64,000 nucleotides of DNA from Ambrosia x helenae (lineage: Eukaryota > Streptophyta > Magnoliopsida > Asterales > Asteraceae): NCBI GenBank assembly GCA_030844895.1, contig JAUTDX010002193.1, forward strand, positions 1-64,000. Direction: 5' to 3'. This document shows positions 36,561-49,649 of the stretch, piece by piece. Numbering within the stretch: position 1 is the first letter of the stretch; each line of letters starts with the position of its first letter. The notes beneath the pieces were generated by a model. It made no database searches. It saw only the letters and a list, made by a program, of their open reading frames with translations, and was not told the DNA's origin. The position numbers and the translations under genes were made by a program.

Positions 36561-39414
36561 TTGGTGGGGGTAAGTTGGGGGTGGAGGGTTTGAGGTTTTT
36601 AAGTTATACTACACATATGCAGTAACGTTTTTTAGGTTTTTTTATTTATTTATTTTTTTGAATGGTATGATGTGGGAAAGAGAAGTTTCGAACTAGTTTC
36701 TATTTTTTTCACTTGAATTTTGAGTTATAATTTTTTTATTATTTTTTTTATTAAATTAGGAGTTATGGAAACTAATTATCCTATATATTATTATTAACCA
36801 GTTAACCAAACAAAGATGATGAATAGTGGAATGGTAGAGCTGTAATTTGTTGTTTTCTGAGGGTGTTATCGTACTTTGCTTTTGCTGTGGGTTTTTATCC
36901 TCTTTTGTAGCTAAAAGTTTAAGGCCGTGTTCACTGATCACACATTCACACGATCTCCGCAAGGCATGTTTCACATGGATTTGTTCTGTTTTGCTCTTTA
37001 AGTCATAAAATCTTATATGATAGGAAAAGGCCAAGGTGGTATATTTGTCCAATCCCTTAACAATGTGTCGTGTATAATTTTTTACAACAAAAGCAACTAG
37101 TAATGTCATCAGAGACATGAGCACCTGGATTGATGATCGAAGGATCAATAGGGTCGGGTCAACACTTTTGGAGGTCCAAAGCGAACTAAAATGTTGAGGA
37201 CTTGGGTCCCTTTTCAAAAAGACAAAAACTCTTTGATATAAACCCCCTACTTTTCCTAAACTTAAGACCACCAATAATAAACTAAAAACTTTATAGTTGA
37301 CGTTATTAGAAAAAATCTAAAAAGTTATATCTCGTGTGTGTATAAATATGTTCAGATAATTTTTTTTTCTTGGTTAATTTGATGCATACACTATTTTTTT
37401 AGAAAAAAAAACTATCTACCGTATAAATATATATTTTTTCTAAATGGGGGCCTTTTTTTTCAAGTCGGCCCCAAGGATCAACAGTTATTTTGCGTTTGTG
37501 TGTTTGTGAGAACTTTGGTCTCTTTAACTAAGATGCACCTTAGTTTTATAGTGAAACAATACAAACAGTTCAATTAAAATTAAAATGAAAAAGAAATTGC
37601 ATTCAACATCTTTAGTACATTTAATTTGGTTTTAAGGATTCTAATAAAGAACTGATCGAAATTTGTTTATTTCAAATGTTTCATCATTGGGATCTTCTCA
37701 CTAGTCAAAACTGTAGTCCAACACTTCCGCCCTAATCCACACCTACTGGACCGCACGACTGATCTGAGTTGCACTTATTGGACCAAGCACACCACCTACC
37801 CCGAGTCGCACGTGCTAGACTAGACTCCGTAGCAAACAAAGTGCGGTAGATTACTTATAGAGATTCACAGCATCAATCGGAACAAGAAACGACTAAGAAT
37901 CGACCTTTAAATCTAAGTTTCTGGTTTAAATTGGGTTTTTGAGGTAAACGATGGGTTTTCCTCATAAAGATCGGATTTTGATGTGTTGGGATGCCTAAAA
38001 ATCATGTATTTGCCCGCATGGAAGTTAAACAAATGTATTAGACGTAAAAAAGTTGTGATTTTGGACCAGAAACAAATCTGGTTGGGTAAGAAAGATGAAT
38101 TTGGCGACATTATAGTGTCACCGGTTTCAACACCCTTAGTATCGCAGGGAAGGCAGTCAAGGGCAAGCCCTAACGCAAGTTAGGCAACGATGATCAATCT
38201 TGTCACAAGCAACGCTCGCTAGTGACACCAGGTTGGCTACACTGCCAAGAGCCACCCTTAAGGGACATATAGACTATGAGGCCATGGCCTTGGCACTGGC
38301 AACGTTGCCAAGCGAAATTCATGATGACACTCTCAGTAGAGTTGGTGTCACCAAATGGTTGCACTCATGAAGATGAGTATCAGAAAGTGGTATGTTTTCG
38401 TGTGTTAATCCTCGTACAAATTTAGTGACTTTGATTGATCATAGCCAAGATAGCACGTAGTTCCTAACTTTGATAAGGATAGTTCTAGATGCCTACCTTT
38501 TACAATTTTTACCGTTTTAGGCTGATATGCATGTTTACATTGAGGTTTGCGGAAAATGTTTGAATTATAGGCACTAGTGAATGGTTTTATATACGTTTGA
38601 TAAAGTAGTGCCTACAAAACATTGATTTCTACCATTTAGAGTTTAGATGACGCCGCAAAGTTTTCTTAATGATTATGGGTACTATTTAATAAAGACTTCA
38701 AAGTGTTCAATAGTTTCACAAATACGAAAGATTTACGAACCAAAGTACTTGTTAGGTACTACGTGAATTTCTAATGATTAACAATACATGTTTGTTATTT
38801 ATTAAAGTTAGTTCCAGTTTACTGATGCTTATTTGAATCTTTAAATGATTGGTGTTTCGATGTTTGATTATCCGAATTGGGAAATTGACGAAAACTTATA
38901 AAAGTTTTGATTTTATAACTTGTGAGCGTGACAACGTAAGCAAAGAGGAAGTCTTATACCGGTGTAAGCCCGTCTGCCGAAGTTTAGGCAGACTTTGATG
39001 TTCATGGTTCATGTAATGTTGTAATTCACAAATAACATACATGATAGATGTTACTACTTACTACACAAATTGACAAATTATACTTACCTATTGTTGGAGT
39101 TGACACGTATGTTTGATTTTAAAACGCGTTTTGATGAAAATGCTGAACGTTTTGCAAAAATGCTAACTTCCATGTTTTCACGAAACTAGAACCCACTCAG
39201 CGGAGTTGACATTTTATGCATGGAACGAAGGTTACTCTCATCCCGAGCTAGCATCATATAGATTTTATTTAATTACCAACGCATAACATTATGTTTTAAA
39301 GTTTTTAATGTAACGACGTTTTATGTTTTGCGCTGCAATGTAATGATTTTACGAGTTAAAACTATGTTTGATATGTAAACTTATCTGTGAGGTCCTTTGG
39401 GTTTGGGACCTTAC
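36561..39414. other. Intergenic DNA, no gene recognised
   Basis: 36900-37050 has a faint match to the CSLA-flank block (gcaaggcatgtttcacatgga, also at about 21845). The 172-codon minus frame at 36756-37274 shows no domain and is AT-driven. 38880-39414 ends 'gggaccttaca' and may be an LTR 3' end, but no partner end was found. Confidence 0.4.
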
Positions 39415-39429
39415 ATTTTATCAGAATTA

Positions 39430-40018
39430 ATTATTATCTTTCTAACTAATTAGTCATTAACATTTTGTCCTACACATATTAAAATTCTTACTATATATAT
39501 TGAAACTATCATATGTTTATCCTACACATATCAAGATTATCATATGTTTGTCCTACACATATAAAAATTCATCATACGTATTTTCTATACATACCAAAAT
39601 TATCCTTTACTCTAAATTAGGTTTGCTTTGAAAGAATATATTTTAAAGATAAATTATGAGTTTCATTTATTTAACTAGTTTTTTTAACGGCCAACAAATC
39701 AATCTCGAGCACCATCGAAGTACCCACTGGACAAAGAAGTACTCCGAGAGTAACCCGGGCCCACCAGCAATTTCACACAAGCTCCCAGTGAAAACCCGCC
39801 GCCCGAAGGCCCACTGTGGTAAAACCCGACCCACCAGCAACATTTTGTTGCCGGTAGGACTCGAACTCCGCACCTCCCATAAGGAAAGCAAGGAGGGTGC
39901 CACTAGTTTAAGAGAGTTACAAAAAATAAATAATTTGTTCAATAATAAACACAACAATTAAAAGAAAGGATTCTATTGGTTTAAGTTTGTTCTTTTTCTT
40001 CTCATTTGAACTCTTCAC
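39430..40018 (-). mobile_element. MITE family 'GGAGAGTT', copy 2, interrupted by a SINE
   Basis: It is an inverted relative of 35438-35922, sharing 'tatcctacacatat' repeats, 'ttatttaactagttt' and the end tcttctcatttgaactct. The SINE at 39682-39901 splits it at 'actagttt'. Confidence 0.65.
39682..39901 (-). mobile_element. tRNA-derived SINE, minus orientation
   Basis: ACTAGTTT lies on both sides (39674-39681, 39902-39909), and the host MITE sequence continues across it. On the minus strand the head has ggagttcgagtcctaccgg, a pol III B-box, and the element ends in an A-run (T-run at 39682-39685 on the plus strand). Length about 220 bp. Open frames on both strands here are incidental. Confidence 0.75.
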
Positions 40019-40271
40019 TATTTCATTATCTTATTCGACAGTGATAAAGAAAATGTAATAAAAAAGCTATTACAAGTGCACGTTCTTTTCATTTTGCACA
40101 ATTCATATTGTATTATTTGAATTTCCATTTTTTTATTGAGAATATACAAAAGAAATATTCATGTTCTCGAGCAATGCTTGTATGGTGTAGCAAATTATGA
40201 AAGCATAGTGTCAAATAACGCATTGTTGATTCAAATGTGTAACTAAAAGAATTGAAGAATGTCACCGTTAG

Positions 40272-43200
40272 CTAAGAGTTAGGTACTTGAGTGCCAATAT
40301 AACCGCAACCCATTGTGATGAAGGCTATAGACTGTAGATACAGGTAAACGTAGTAGTGATACTTTCCGTATGCAAGATCGTAGCAAGCACATCCAAGGAG
40401 GACAATCCCCACACAAAGCTCTAGCATAAGAATTCTGTGTGATCCCATCAACTCAATTTTTAGTTCAAACATACTTCTAAAATTTACTATTTTTAAAGCA
40501 TTCACTTTAAAAAAATATTAAAAAATAAATTCTAGGAACAGTATTCCCTCAAATATACTGATAAAATGTAACGTTTTATTTCTCCTTTACTCACAACCCT
40601 TCAAAATCAATTTTTAAAATATGGGGGACTCACTCAAGGAAATGAAATTTGGTGGATGGGATGTCAATGCTTATATATATATATATATAGGATTTGGTTC
40701 AAATAAGAACCTTTTCCCAAATTGAGAACTATGAGAACCATATGTATAGCTGAAAATGCTATATATACATATGTATAAATGAAAAAAAATTAAAAATAAA
40801 AAAAAATTTCTTGCATAAAATAGTGCGACTAAAGCAAAAAAATTATTTTTTTATATGAAATGTGTGGCACAGAATGGTTCTCTCAGTTCTCAAATAGGGG
40901 TTAGTTCTCTTAGGATCTCTACCCTATATATATAACATGAAATTGAAACGAGTGCGTTAATGAAACCCATGTTTGAACATCTATGCTCTTAGAGTTATAG
41001 TTAAATGTACCTTTCACCTATTTTAAAGCGAGATTGTGTTTGTTGTAGTTCTGTTTTATGCCTTGTAGCATCCCCATGCTTCTCGGTGACAACCCATTCG
41101 TTCACCCTTTGAGTCTCAAAAAGTCCGATGAATGTGGCCTTAGTCCGGTGGAGGGACATGACATTTTCAAAGAGGACCCAAAACACCACCAAATAGAAAG
41201 ACCTACAAAACATACATAACGTATAAGAACATTCATTTCCTGGTAAAAAAGACCTAATGCGAGTAATTAGAGTACCTAAAACCCTACCTAGGAGTTCCAG
41301 TCGCATTTATAAGCGTGATAATTGTTGGGATATATATTGTACTCCATGTCGGAATCATGACTTCTGGTACCAATACACTTGCAGGAATCATAATGCAATA
41401 GAGCGTGAATGCGACAATATGAGCTACGATCTTTCTTACAAAGAAGAAACTGTACAACACATATATCTTCTTCCACACTGTCACTCTCTGGACAACAAGT
41501 AAAATGTTACAACAACATCAATCAAGCCATCTTATAAGGCAATAAAACCAAGGAAAATGCTACTTTAAATCATACATTATTTCTCATTATCTCGAAGATC
41601 ATTTTTCTAAAAAGGTTAGCTGGACCGCAAGACCAACGATGTTGCTGGTAACGATAAGCTTTCAATACACTTGGCAATTCATTTTTAACCTATGCATCAA
41701 ATTACAAATCAGATAACACTTAAACTTATTTTTGTCATTTGCTTTTCTATTATCGAAAGTTAAGGGAGTTTACCATTAGTGAACCAATGTATAAGAACTT
41801 CCATCCTTTAAGACCAGCTCGAACTGCCAAATCCATATCTTCTACTGTGGTTCGGTCCTTCCATCCGCCTGCCTCGTCAAGTGCAGCCATTCGCCAAACT
41901 CCCGCGGTCCCTGACAAGAACAAATATAGTGTTTGATAACACAAATAGCGTTGGATCGATGATGAATTATGTATCAATCAGTGGCGGATCCAGGAATTTT
42001 TTCCAATGGGTTCAGTGTTTTTAGATGCTCCAATTTTATAAAACTGGATATAAAATTTTTCGGGTCGGTTCAATGGTCCGGGTCGGTTTTTTACGCGTAA
42101 ATAGTCGTTTTTAACCGTCTATCAAGAACTCATCTTTAATCCAAAGAACTACCTTTATAGAACAAGTTATATAAACACATATAAGCAACTAAATACATGA
42201 ATCTTGAATAGATCTACAAACAGCAAACAACCCATCAACAATCATGATCAAGAAAGCTAATTAAATGCAAAAGTTCATTAATTTAATAAAAAACAGCAAC
42301 AAGACTCAAGCAAATCAAGAAACATGTGTATCTTGATAATAATATTAATGGATACCCAGAAGCTATTAATAAAAAAGGTTAAAGCTTTGGTATAAAACTA
42401 ACCCTTAAGGGGGTAGAGATCCGTGAAAGAAGAAAAACAGGTGGTGTTGAAAAATCTTGCAAACAAACAAATAAATACCCATTCAGAGTAGTAGGGTGTT
42501 TAGTTTGTGAAGGGAAGGGTGTGGGGGCGCTGCACATATATGTTAAAACCCTACTTACCTTGCAGTGTGGACTTTGGGAAGTTTATATACCCATTCAGAT
42601 TTAAAAAAAATAAAAAAAATCCCAAAACGCGCTGGGTAGAAGGTTCGAACAGAGGACTTCTAATTTGAGAGGTGGAAGCCTTAACCATTGTGCTATCCAC
42701 AAGATTTATCAATGGGTTCATCCTCATTTTTCTAATGGGTTCATAGCACATTTTATATACACATTTGTTCTAAAAATCGAAAACCGAATGGGTTCGTCTG
42801 AACCCGTTGCTCACTACTTAAATCCGCCCCTGGTATCAATTAACATAAAGTCGTCGGCTTTTAATGTACGAGCTTTCTTACCATTGAATCCAAAGAACGC
42901 GTAAGTAATGGAACCAAATTCTTGCTCCACTTTGAAATGGTAGTTAAGAGATATCTCTTGTATTCTCGTCATTAGGCAATCATTTGAATTCACTGAAACA
43001 TTAATTACATTGGAGATCATAAAACGTTAGATTTTGCGTCCCCTCTCTCTCTCTCTATATATATTAGAAACCCTTGTTATATGGTAAACTCTAACTTCCC
43101 TACTTTTTTTTATATGAAAATTTTAGGGTATGTAATATACACGATTTTAAGCATTTTGGGCCAAAAAATGGAAAAAGCGCCGAGCCATTTTTTTTAAATA

Positions 43201-43438
43201 AAAAACCGTCTTCGGGTAACAAATGGTTAACACGTGTTAGTTTCACTTAACATGTGTTAGTGAAAACTTTATTTATTTTTTTAAAAAAAAAACTACTCGG
43301 CGTTTTTTTTGATTTTTTTGGCTCAAAATGCTTAAAATCATGTATATTACATGCCCTATTTTTTTCAAAAAAAAAAATTAGGAAGTCAGAGTTTCCAGAG
43401 TTTACCATATAACAAGGGTTTCCACATTATCCTTTCCC

Positions 43439-43469
<31 letters not shown>

Positions 43470-46400
43470 GTGTGTGTGTGTGTTTTTTTGCATAGACATT
43501 ATTTTATGTTTTCTTAAAATTTCTGTGTATATAGATACACAACATACATTCATGCATGTATGTATACAACATACATATATACATACATACATAGATGTGT
43601 GTGTATATATGTGTGTGTATGTATGTTTTGTCTATAAAAAATGAAACAAAAGTTGTTTTAAGTAAAAAAAAATACAAGAAAGATAATAACTTTAATAAAC
43701 ACGATTAAAAATATTTATAAATAGCTAAATATCTATGATAAAAAGTTAAAATAAAAATTAAATATGTAAAGCTTATTTTTATTTTTAAAGCAGATTTAGT
43801 ATTATTAATTCAAATACATGTTTTAAAAATACATATTTTGAATAATTTAAAAGATAAAGCAACTGGTGACCATTGACTTTATAGTTTAGTGGCAACGTTG
43901 TTGTATTTCAAGTGATGCAGGTTCTAGTTTTGGAGTAAACAATGTATAATTTAGAAGTATATTTAGCTAGTGTTTGAATTTATTGTTCTAACAAAATAGA
44001 TGAGGATAATTTGTTTGTAACGGAGAGGTATGCATAGGCACAAAGGGTATGTTTGGCAAAACTAGCTAGTAGCTGGTAGCTAGTGGTTGGAAGTTGGTAG
44101 GTGTAGCTAGAAGCTGGTAGCTGTTGCTTTTTAATATATTTTGGTGTTTGACAGAGTAACTGGAGCTTTTAATAAAATGTATAAAATGACCAAAATAGGC
44201 ATTAACTAAAAGCTTGTATGCATGTTTTTTTTAATTTTTTTTTACAGAATGAGTATTTGTGTCATTTACTCATTAAAAGCTTGTAGCTAGTAGGAGCTTT
44301 TTATTAAACGCTAATACTAGTAGCTTTTCAATATAGAGTTTTTTCTCCTAACATAAAAGCTTCAAGCTCCTTCCACTAAACAAGACTTTTTATTAAGTAT
44401 GAGTTTTTTTTCTTAAAAATTTGAAACTTGAAGCTCATAAAAGCTCTGAAAATCTTATTGCCAAACATACCTAGAAAATGAAAGCTAACCATCTAAGAGT
44501 TTGCTGCACCCATTGTCACGTGTTAATAGTTTTCTTTTATAACTACTTTACACTTAAAATCGCTATAAGAAACATACCATTTTACCACTAGAATTTTCTG
44601 TAAGTATAAATTCTAGTTTCTACTCTACACATGTGTACAAACCAAAAATTTGTTTTTTTCAACCCTCATAAATGAAACAATTTTTCTTCACACATTATTA
44701 CTGAATTACAACTACGTCCCCACTTACTAGAGTCTAAAATCAAGAGCATCTCAACTCTCAAGATGGACCTTCAAAATGTGGGGGCAAATTATTCATTTTT
44801 TTTATGTCGCTTAGTGCGCACAACAACATATCAAAGTCGTCATTTTTTTTTAACGTTTAACAAAGTTTATCTACATCCACATTTCTTTCATTTTATTATG
44901 TCGCTTTAGTTTTATTATTAAAATAGGTTTTATTCATTTTACTTATTAATAGCGGGCAGGCGGGTAAATTTTTTTAGTTCCGAAATTTTTTTACAATATA
45001 CTAATTAGGGGTGTTCACGGCTTGGTTTCAAACCGTGAAACCGCCCAAACCGGTCGTCGGTTTGGTTTCATGGTCGGTTTTTTTACTTAACTTTCGGTCG
45101 GTCGGTTTCAATATTTTCAAACCGTAGCAAAAGGTTTGGTCTACGGTTTATACCGGAAACCAACCGCAAAAAACCGGACCGGACCGTAAGGATTTATTTA
45201 TATTTTCGTATAAATATTTTCATATTATATATAGACATAGATAAAATAAAATATGTTTTTGCCTATAACTAAATTTTTGTAAAGTAATAGTGGGCTAACT
45301 CATTTTACATTAGCATATATTTCATTAGAGTAATTTAAATCCTTATGTAAGTTTTTTAAATTTCAAATTCAACCTTTGTTTTGATGTGTTTAGGTATATT
45401 TTATTTATGTATTTGCTAAATTAGATGGTCTTTTAACATATTTGGATTGTTAATTATTACAAAAAAGCTTGTTTTATGTTTAAAGGAACTTGGAGTTGTG
45501 GACGACATTCTTTTTTTTTTTGCAAATTCTAGACATCTTGTATAAAGATTCAACGAGCCCAAACCGCGAAACCGAACCGGAACCAAACCGCTACTAACGG
45601 TTTGGTTTGGTTCGGTTTAAAATTTCTACGGTTTGGTTTTGGTTTACAAAATTCAAAAACCGTTACTAACGGTTCGGTTCACGGTTTGACCTAAAAACCG
45701 CGAAAACCGGACCATGAACACCCCTAATACTAATGAATAAGTAGGTAAATTTAAAATAAAATATTCTTAGAAAATAACATCTCATACTTTAATTGATAAA
45801 GTTAAAAATTTGATTGGGGTCTTTAGTTCTCAAATTAAAATTTTGTAATCATTGTGAAAAAGTTCAAACTTAATACGGAAAAAAAAGAAAAAACAATAAG
45901 GGTCAAATTGTCATGAAAAAAAAAACTGAAAAGAAAAATGTAGTGAGTTTTAGGGGTATATTTTTACCGTATTTCCAGCGACCTTGAACGAGAGCAAGTT
46001 CAGGGTTATGATGAAGAAACGGGATAGTTTGAGTGAGAAAATCTGGTTCAGGTTGGAAATCGGCATCAAAGATGACCACATACTCGCATTGTTTGGCATA
46101 ATCATGCTTTAGCCCTTCTTTAAGTGCACCAGCTTTGTATCCCTTTCGGTTGTCCCTAACTTGGTAATGTATGTTTATTCCTTTGCTCACCCAACTTTGG
46201 CACTCCATTTCCACCATACCCTATAGCACATGCCCAATTCAACCCACAACCACTAAAAATATATACTCAAATGTGTAGTGTTTTCTTTCCCAAAATAAAT
46301 ATAAGTTATTATTGCAGTTAGTAAAATGCAATTTATAAACCTTGACGAATGGATCTGTTGAGTCATCAAGCACTTGAACCACTATACGATCAGACGGCCA

Positions 46401-46869
46401 TGAAAGCCGACATGCCGCTCCAATTGAAAGCTGATAAACCTGTTTACAAAAATAAACAAACACTTAAAGTTAAAAAAAAAAAAAAAAAGCCATACACACA
46501 CACACAAAAACAAAGCATTTGTGAAAGGAAAAAAAGAACCTCTCTTTCATTGAACATAGGAACTTGAACAAGAACAAGAGGGTAAACAGAGCTACCCAAC
46601 TCAACATTATCTTCAAATGGTTCAAATTTGTAACGTTGTTGTGGTTTTTTACCAAACAGTTTGTTAAATGCAACCACGACAGCCATGTAAACCATTTCTG
46701 TGAACAACATGATCAACATCGCAAGATTAATATACATAAAAATTCTCAGAAAAGGCACCACAAATGACACCTTAATTTGACCCCATATCACCACAATTTT
46801 TCCTGCAATGTCATCATGTGCACCCACAAAGAGTTCTGAAAGAAATGCCAACGTCAAATGCTTCTCCAT
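40272..46869 (-). CDS. CSLA: Cellulose synthase-like A, glucomannan 4-beta-mannosyltransferase, copy 2
   Basis: Same family and expected Golgi role as copy 1. Nine exons: 46540-46869, 46341-46439, 45968-46220, 42882-42992, 41774-41910, 41576-41689, 41288-41487, 41011-41202, 40272-40434. Every exon has exactly the length of its copy-1 counterpart, giving 532 aa. Motifs DDSTD (135-139), DAD (195-197), TVEDMD (286-291) and QQHRW (325-329) are intact, and the C-terminus is GTQVPNS. Introns 3 (2975 bp), 4 (971 bp) and 8 (576 bp) are much longer than in copy 1 because they hold miniature elements. Exon 6 ends AAT|GTATGA, a weaker donor context than GAG or AAG in copies 1 and 3. No stops or frameshifts were seen. 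Divergence in the exon 8 linker (TRHKTELQQTQ) may be copy-specific. Confidence 0.92.
40689..40926. mobile_element. MITE in CSLA copy 2 intron 8
   Basis: The ends are inverted repeats built of 'aaattgagaactatgagaac' on the left and 'ggttctctcagttctcaaat' on the right, about 238 bp in all. It explains most of the extra length of this intron. The superfamily is undetermined. Confidence 0.6.
41979..42832. mobile_element. hAT-type element in CSLA copy 2 intron 4
   Basis: The exact 8-bp duplication GTATCAAT lies at 41971-41978 and 42833-42840. Ends are CAGTGGCGGATCC and AAATCCGCCCCTG, the classic CAGTGGCGG-type hAT terminus. Length 854 bp, no transposase. Minus-strand 42640-42705 contains a tRNA-like stretch (tagcacaatggttaaggc ... 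gttcgaacc). Confidence 0.9.
43067..43422. mobile_element. Palindromic MITE in CSLA copy 2 intron 3
   Basis: The left end gaaacccttgttatatggta is inverted at the right end (taccatataacaagggtttc). The two halves continue complementary for over 100 bp. The left half also occurs at 36334. It is followed by (TA)n/(TG)n microsatellites at 43440-43485. Confidence 0.75.
44046..44471. mobile_element. Fold-back MITE in CSLA copy 2 intron 3
   Basis: Termini ggtatgtttggcaa and ttgccaaacatacc are exact inverses. The interior repeats 'agctagtagctggtag' and its inverse. No clear target duplication (aag versus tag), so the superfamily is open. Confidence 0.7.
45006..45726. mobile_element. hAT-type element in CSLA copy 2 intron 3
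   Basis: The exact 8-bp duplication ATACTAAT lies at 44998-45005 and 45727-45734. Ends are taggggtgttca and tgaacaccccta. Sub-terminal blocks of 'aaccg/cggtt' words face each other. Length 721 bp, non-coding. Confidence 0.88.
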
Positions 46870-46899
46870 TTGGGTTGGATTTTGATGTTAAAGATAGCC

Positions 46900-49449
46900 A
46901 AAAACATCTAACTTAAAGCAAACATAATTCATGTTTGGAACATTTATATGTTTAGGATTTTGCAGCAGTTGGTTGAAAAGTAAAGATAAATGGAAATATT
47001 AAAAACAGAGGCTGAAACAGAACTATGAGAAAGATGGAGGAGTGAGTATAAACTCATAAAGGAAAAAGGGCCATGGTTAATTGGTTATAAAGGTATAAGT
47101 TATTGTATGTACTTTATGTTATTACCTTTATACTTTTGAATTATTTACATATATTGTCTCTAGAGTGTCTTTGTATTAAGCTTAACTTTGGATTCTTTTA
47201 GCTCTATGCCTTCTGGCTTCGTAAGCTATTCGGTTTTCTGACAAAGTTTAACGGATTGTTCACAACAATGTTTTGACCCTTAGGGGCAAAATTTAGTGTT
47301 TAGTAGGTTAGGTTTCGCTATCTAGAATGGGGTGGCGACGCAAATTGTTCATTTGCCTGTCACCTAATGTAAAGATGCCCGTTAACTAAGTTTTATGAAA
47401 AGAAATTTTTAGATTTAGCTAGTTAGAAAATAGTTGGAGAGTAAAATTAATGGCCCTTTTTGTACCTCATCACAACAATCAATACACAAAAATCATTCTT
47501 TGACATTTTTATCTTGGTGTATCCAATAACTTGAGTTCAAAAGAGGTGTATCGTTATTCCTTCGTCTTTTTCAACCTGCCAAACAACACAAAGTGTTATT
47601 TTGTTTCATTCTCACGTGGCAAATAAACAAGACATAGAATGGTAATGGTATATTTCATTATCTTATCCATTCTATTACCTTATACCAAACGGACCCTAAG
47701 TATTTATTGTCAAACAAATTATAGTTGAAGATTATAAATGTTTTATTTGTTCTGAATTAATTTCAAGAAAACATAACTCTATATTACTTTATTATTGTTT
47801 TTGTAAAATTACTTTAAAATCAAATAAAAAACAACACGTCACACTTATAAAACTTTAAACGTCACATATAATTGTATCGGAGTTCGGAAAAAAAAAAGAA
47901 AAGAAAAGAAACATATCATTGTATGAAACGTGTCTCACGCCTTAATGTATTTTTGAAGTTTTTTTAATATTGGAAAAATACAAAAACCAGAAGATAAGAA
48001 AAGGATACATACCAGACTAATCTAGCACTTGGCAAGTGCTCGTAAGAACCACGTATTCGGTTAAGTTTTTAATTTAATTAAATAATAAATAATATTGGAA
48101 ATCTTGCGCTTTTTTACTAAAATTTTCCGTCACAGTAACATTTTTTTCAACGTTAGTGAAGGTAAATTTATATGTATGATACATTGATACATATTTTCCT
48201 GTAATGAAAATCGATAATTTATTAAATCTCAATAAACACTTACAGAGTTACAGGCCCAAGCCCACTGCAGTAAGGAAGTCGCTTTAGGCCAATATATTTT
48301 TACGGCTCATTTATTTATTTTTGGCTTAACTGTAACTTTTGTTGTCCGTTTACCCGCCGCTCACTTGTAATTCTTATTGGTTTTTATGAAGAACGTAATA
48401 TTATATAAAATTTGATCATATTTATTTTTGGCTTAACTGAAGTAAAGATTCACATTTTTGCCCATTGACCAATAACATGTTGATTATAATTTTAGAAGTT
48501 TTGAGTATCATTATGTCGAACACCAATCCTATAGTCTCACATACACATAATGGACAAGATGCAATGCATATTGTACAAGTAGATAGTCAATTCAGCATAT
48601 CAGGAAAAGAGTCTCTACATGATAAAGGTTGTTGAGCAATATGCAAGTTTAGATAAAACAAAGTGACCTAACGTTGTGAACCTATATATAGGACTGGTTC
48701 ATAATGGTATTGGCATTGTTAGGGTTGAAATAAAGAAGAATATATGTCAATTATTCAATTATTCAATTATGCAAACAAGGGTGATGAACGCGATTTTTCA
48801 ACCTGATTATCGTAGATCTTGAACATTGACCTTCAACGCCTCGGATTCCAATTCCTTTGCTTAATTACCATCCTTATATTGCACAAACCAAAACCCTTGA
48901 AAAATATCTGGGGGCCTAAAGTAAGTGCTTTTCTTGAAAAGAAGAAGAGTCAACCCTACGTTGATGGAGCATAAATTCAAGGAACAGTTGCTAGTGATCT
49001 TCAAGGGCATATCATTCTCATAGAGCACACTGCTACTTTCCTAACTTTTTTGGTTATAACTTTAAAAGGTAGAACATATTCAAAAATAGTGAGTACCTTG
49101 GCTTTTACAAATCTAATTACAACATATGTGCATTGTAATAAGATAAATAGTTTTTATAGTTTCCTAGACAAACTTCCTCTCGATCTCTATATCTATGATG
49201 TTCATGTACAAAGTAACTTTTCTCTACTATGTCAATGTGTACAAAGGATCATAAAAAAAACCGTGTATTTTAATGTGAGGTTATGTAAACAAAAAGTGTT
49301 TTTCAAACGCACAGCCGTACTAATTCAAATACACCATAATAGTCACCCAATTCATTCTCATTCATGTGTCTTGGACATCTTAGATATATCATTGTAGTGC
49401 TAGGTGCACAACTGTAATTGATTCACACGTACTATTTTATATAAATTTA
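46900..49449. other. CSLA copy 2 upstream region, then intergenic DNA
   Basis: 46930-46990 aligns with the copy-1 leader (tttaggattttg, ttggttgaaaag). Further out, the 115-codon plus frame at 49050-49397 shows no recognised domain. Nothing else could be assigned. Confidence 0.45.
47078..47096 (-). promoter_or_regulatory. Possible TATA box of CSLA copy 2
   Basis: The minus-strand sequence ACCTTTATAACC lies about 215 bp upstream of the ATG and aligns with the equivalent element of copy 1, including the downstream 'caataact/caataatt' context. Confidence 0.3.
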
Positions 49450-49470
49450 GGCTACACGGTGGGGTGCCTC

Positions 49471-49649
49471 CAGTGGCGCAGCTTAGTTGGGGCGGGGAGG
49501 GGCGGCCGACCCCCCCCCCCCCCCGAATTTTCGCGCAGAAGTTCCGATTATATAGTATTCGTATAGAAAATTTTGGAAATATAGGGTTTCGACCCCCCGA
49601 AACTAGTGACCTCCGACCCCCCGAACCTTCGGGTCAAGCTTCGCCACTG
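49471..49649. mobile_element. hAT miniature element nested in the Harbinger left end
   Basis: The exact 8-bp duplication GGTGCCTC lies at 49463-49470 and 49650-49657. Ends CAGTGGCGCAGCTT and AAGCTTCGCCACTG are inverse with one mismatch. Contains a C-homopolymer (49510-49524). Confidence 0.88.

Noticed and set aside
36756..37274. 172-codon minus-strand open frame
   Set aside because: No recognisable domain, no paralogue, and it spans repeat-derived DNA.
39656..39961. Open frames of about 100 codons on both strands
   Set aside because: They coincide with a SINE and its MITE host; no protein similarity recognised.
42640..42705. Functional tRNA gene
   Set aside because: A and B box-like words exist, but I could not draw a full cloverleaf and it lies inside a hAT element; kept only as an observation.
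43351..43644. 97-codon frame with Tyr/Ile/Cys/Val runs
   Set aside because: Produced by (TA)n and (TG)n microsatellites in CSLA copy 2 intron 3.
49050..49397. 115-codon plus-strand open frame
   Set aside because: No domain or codon pattern typical of a plant gene; upstream DNA shows no start context or exon partner.
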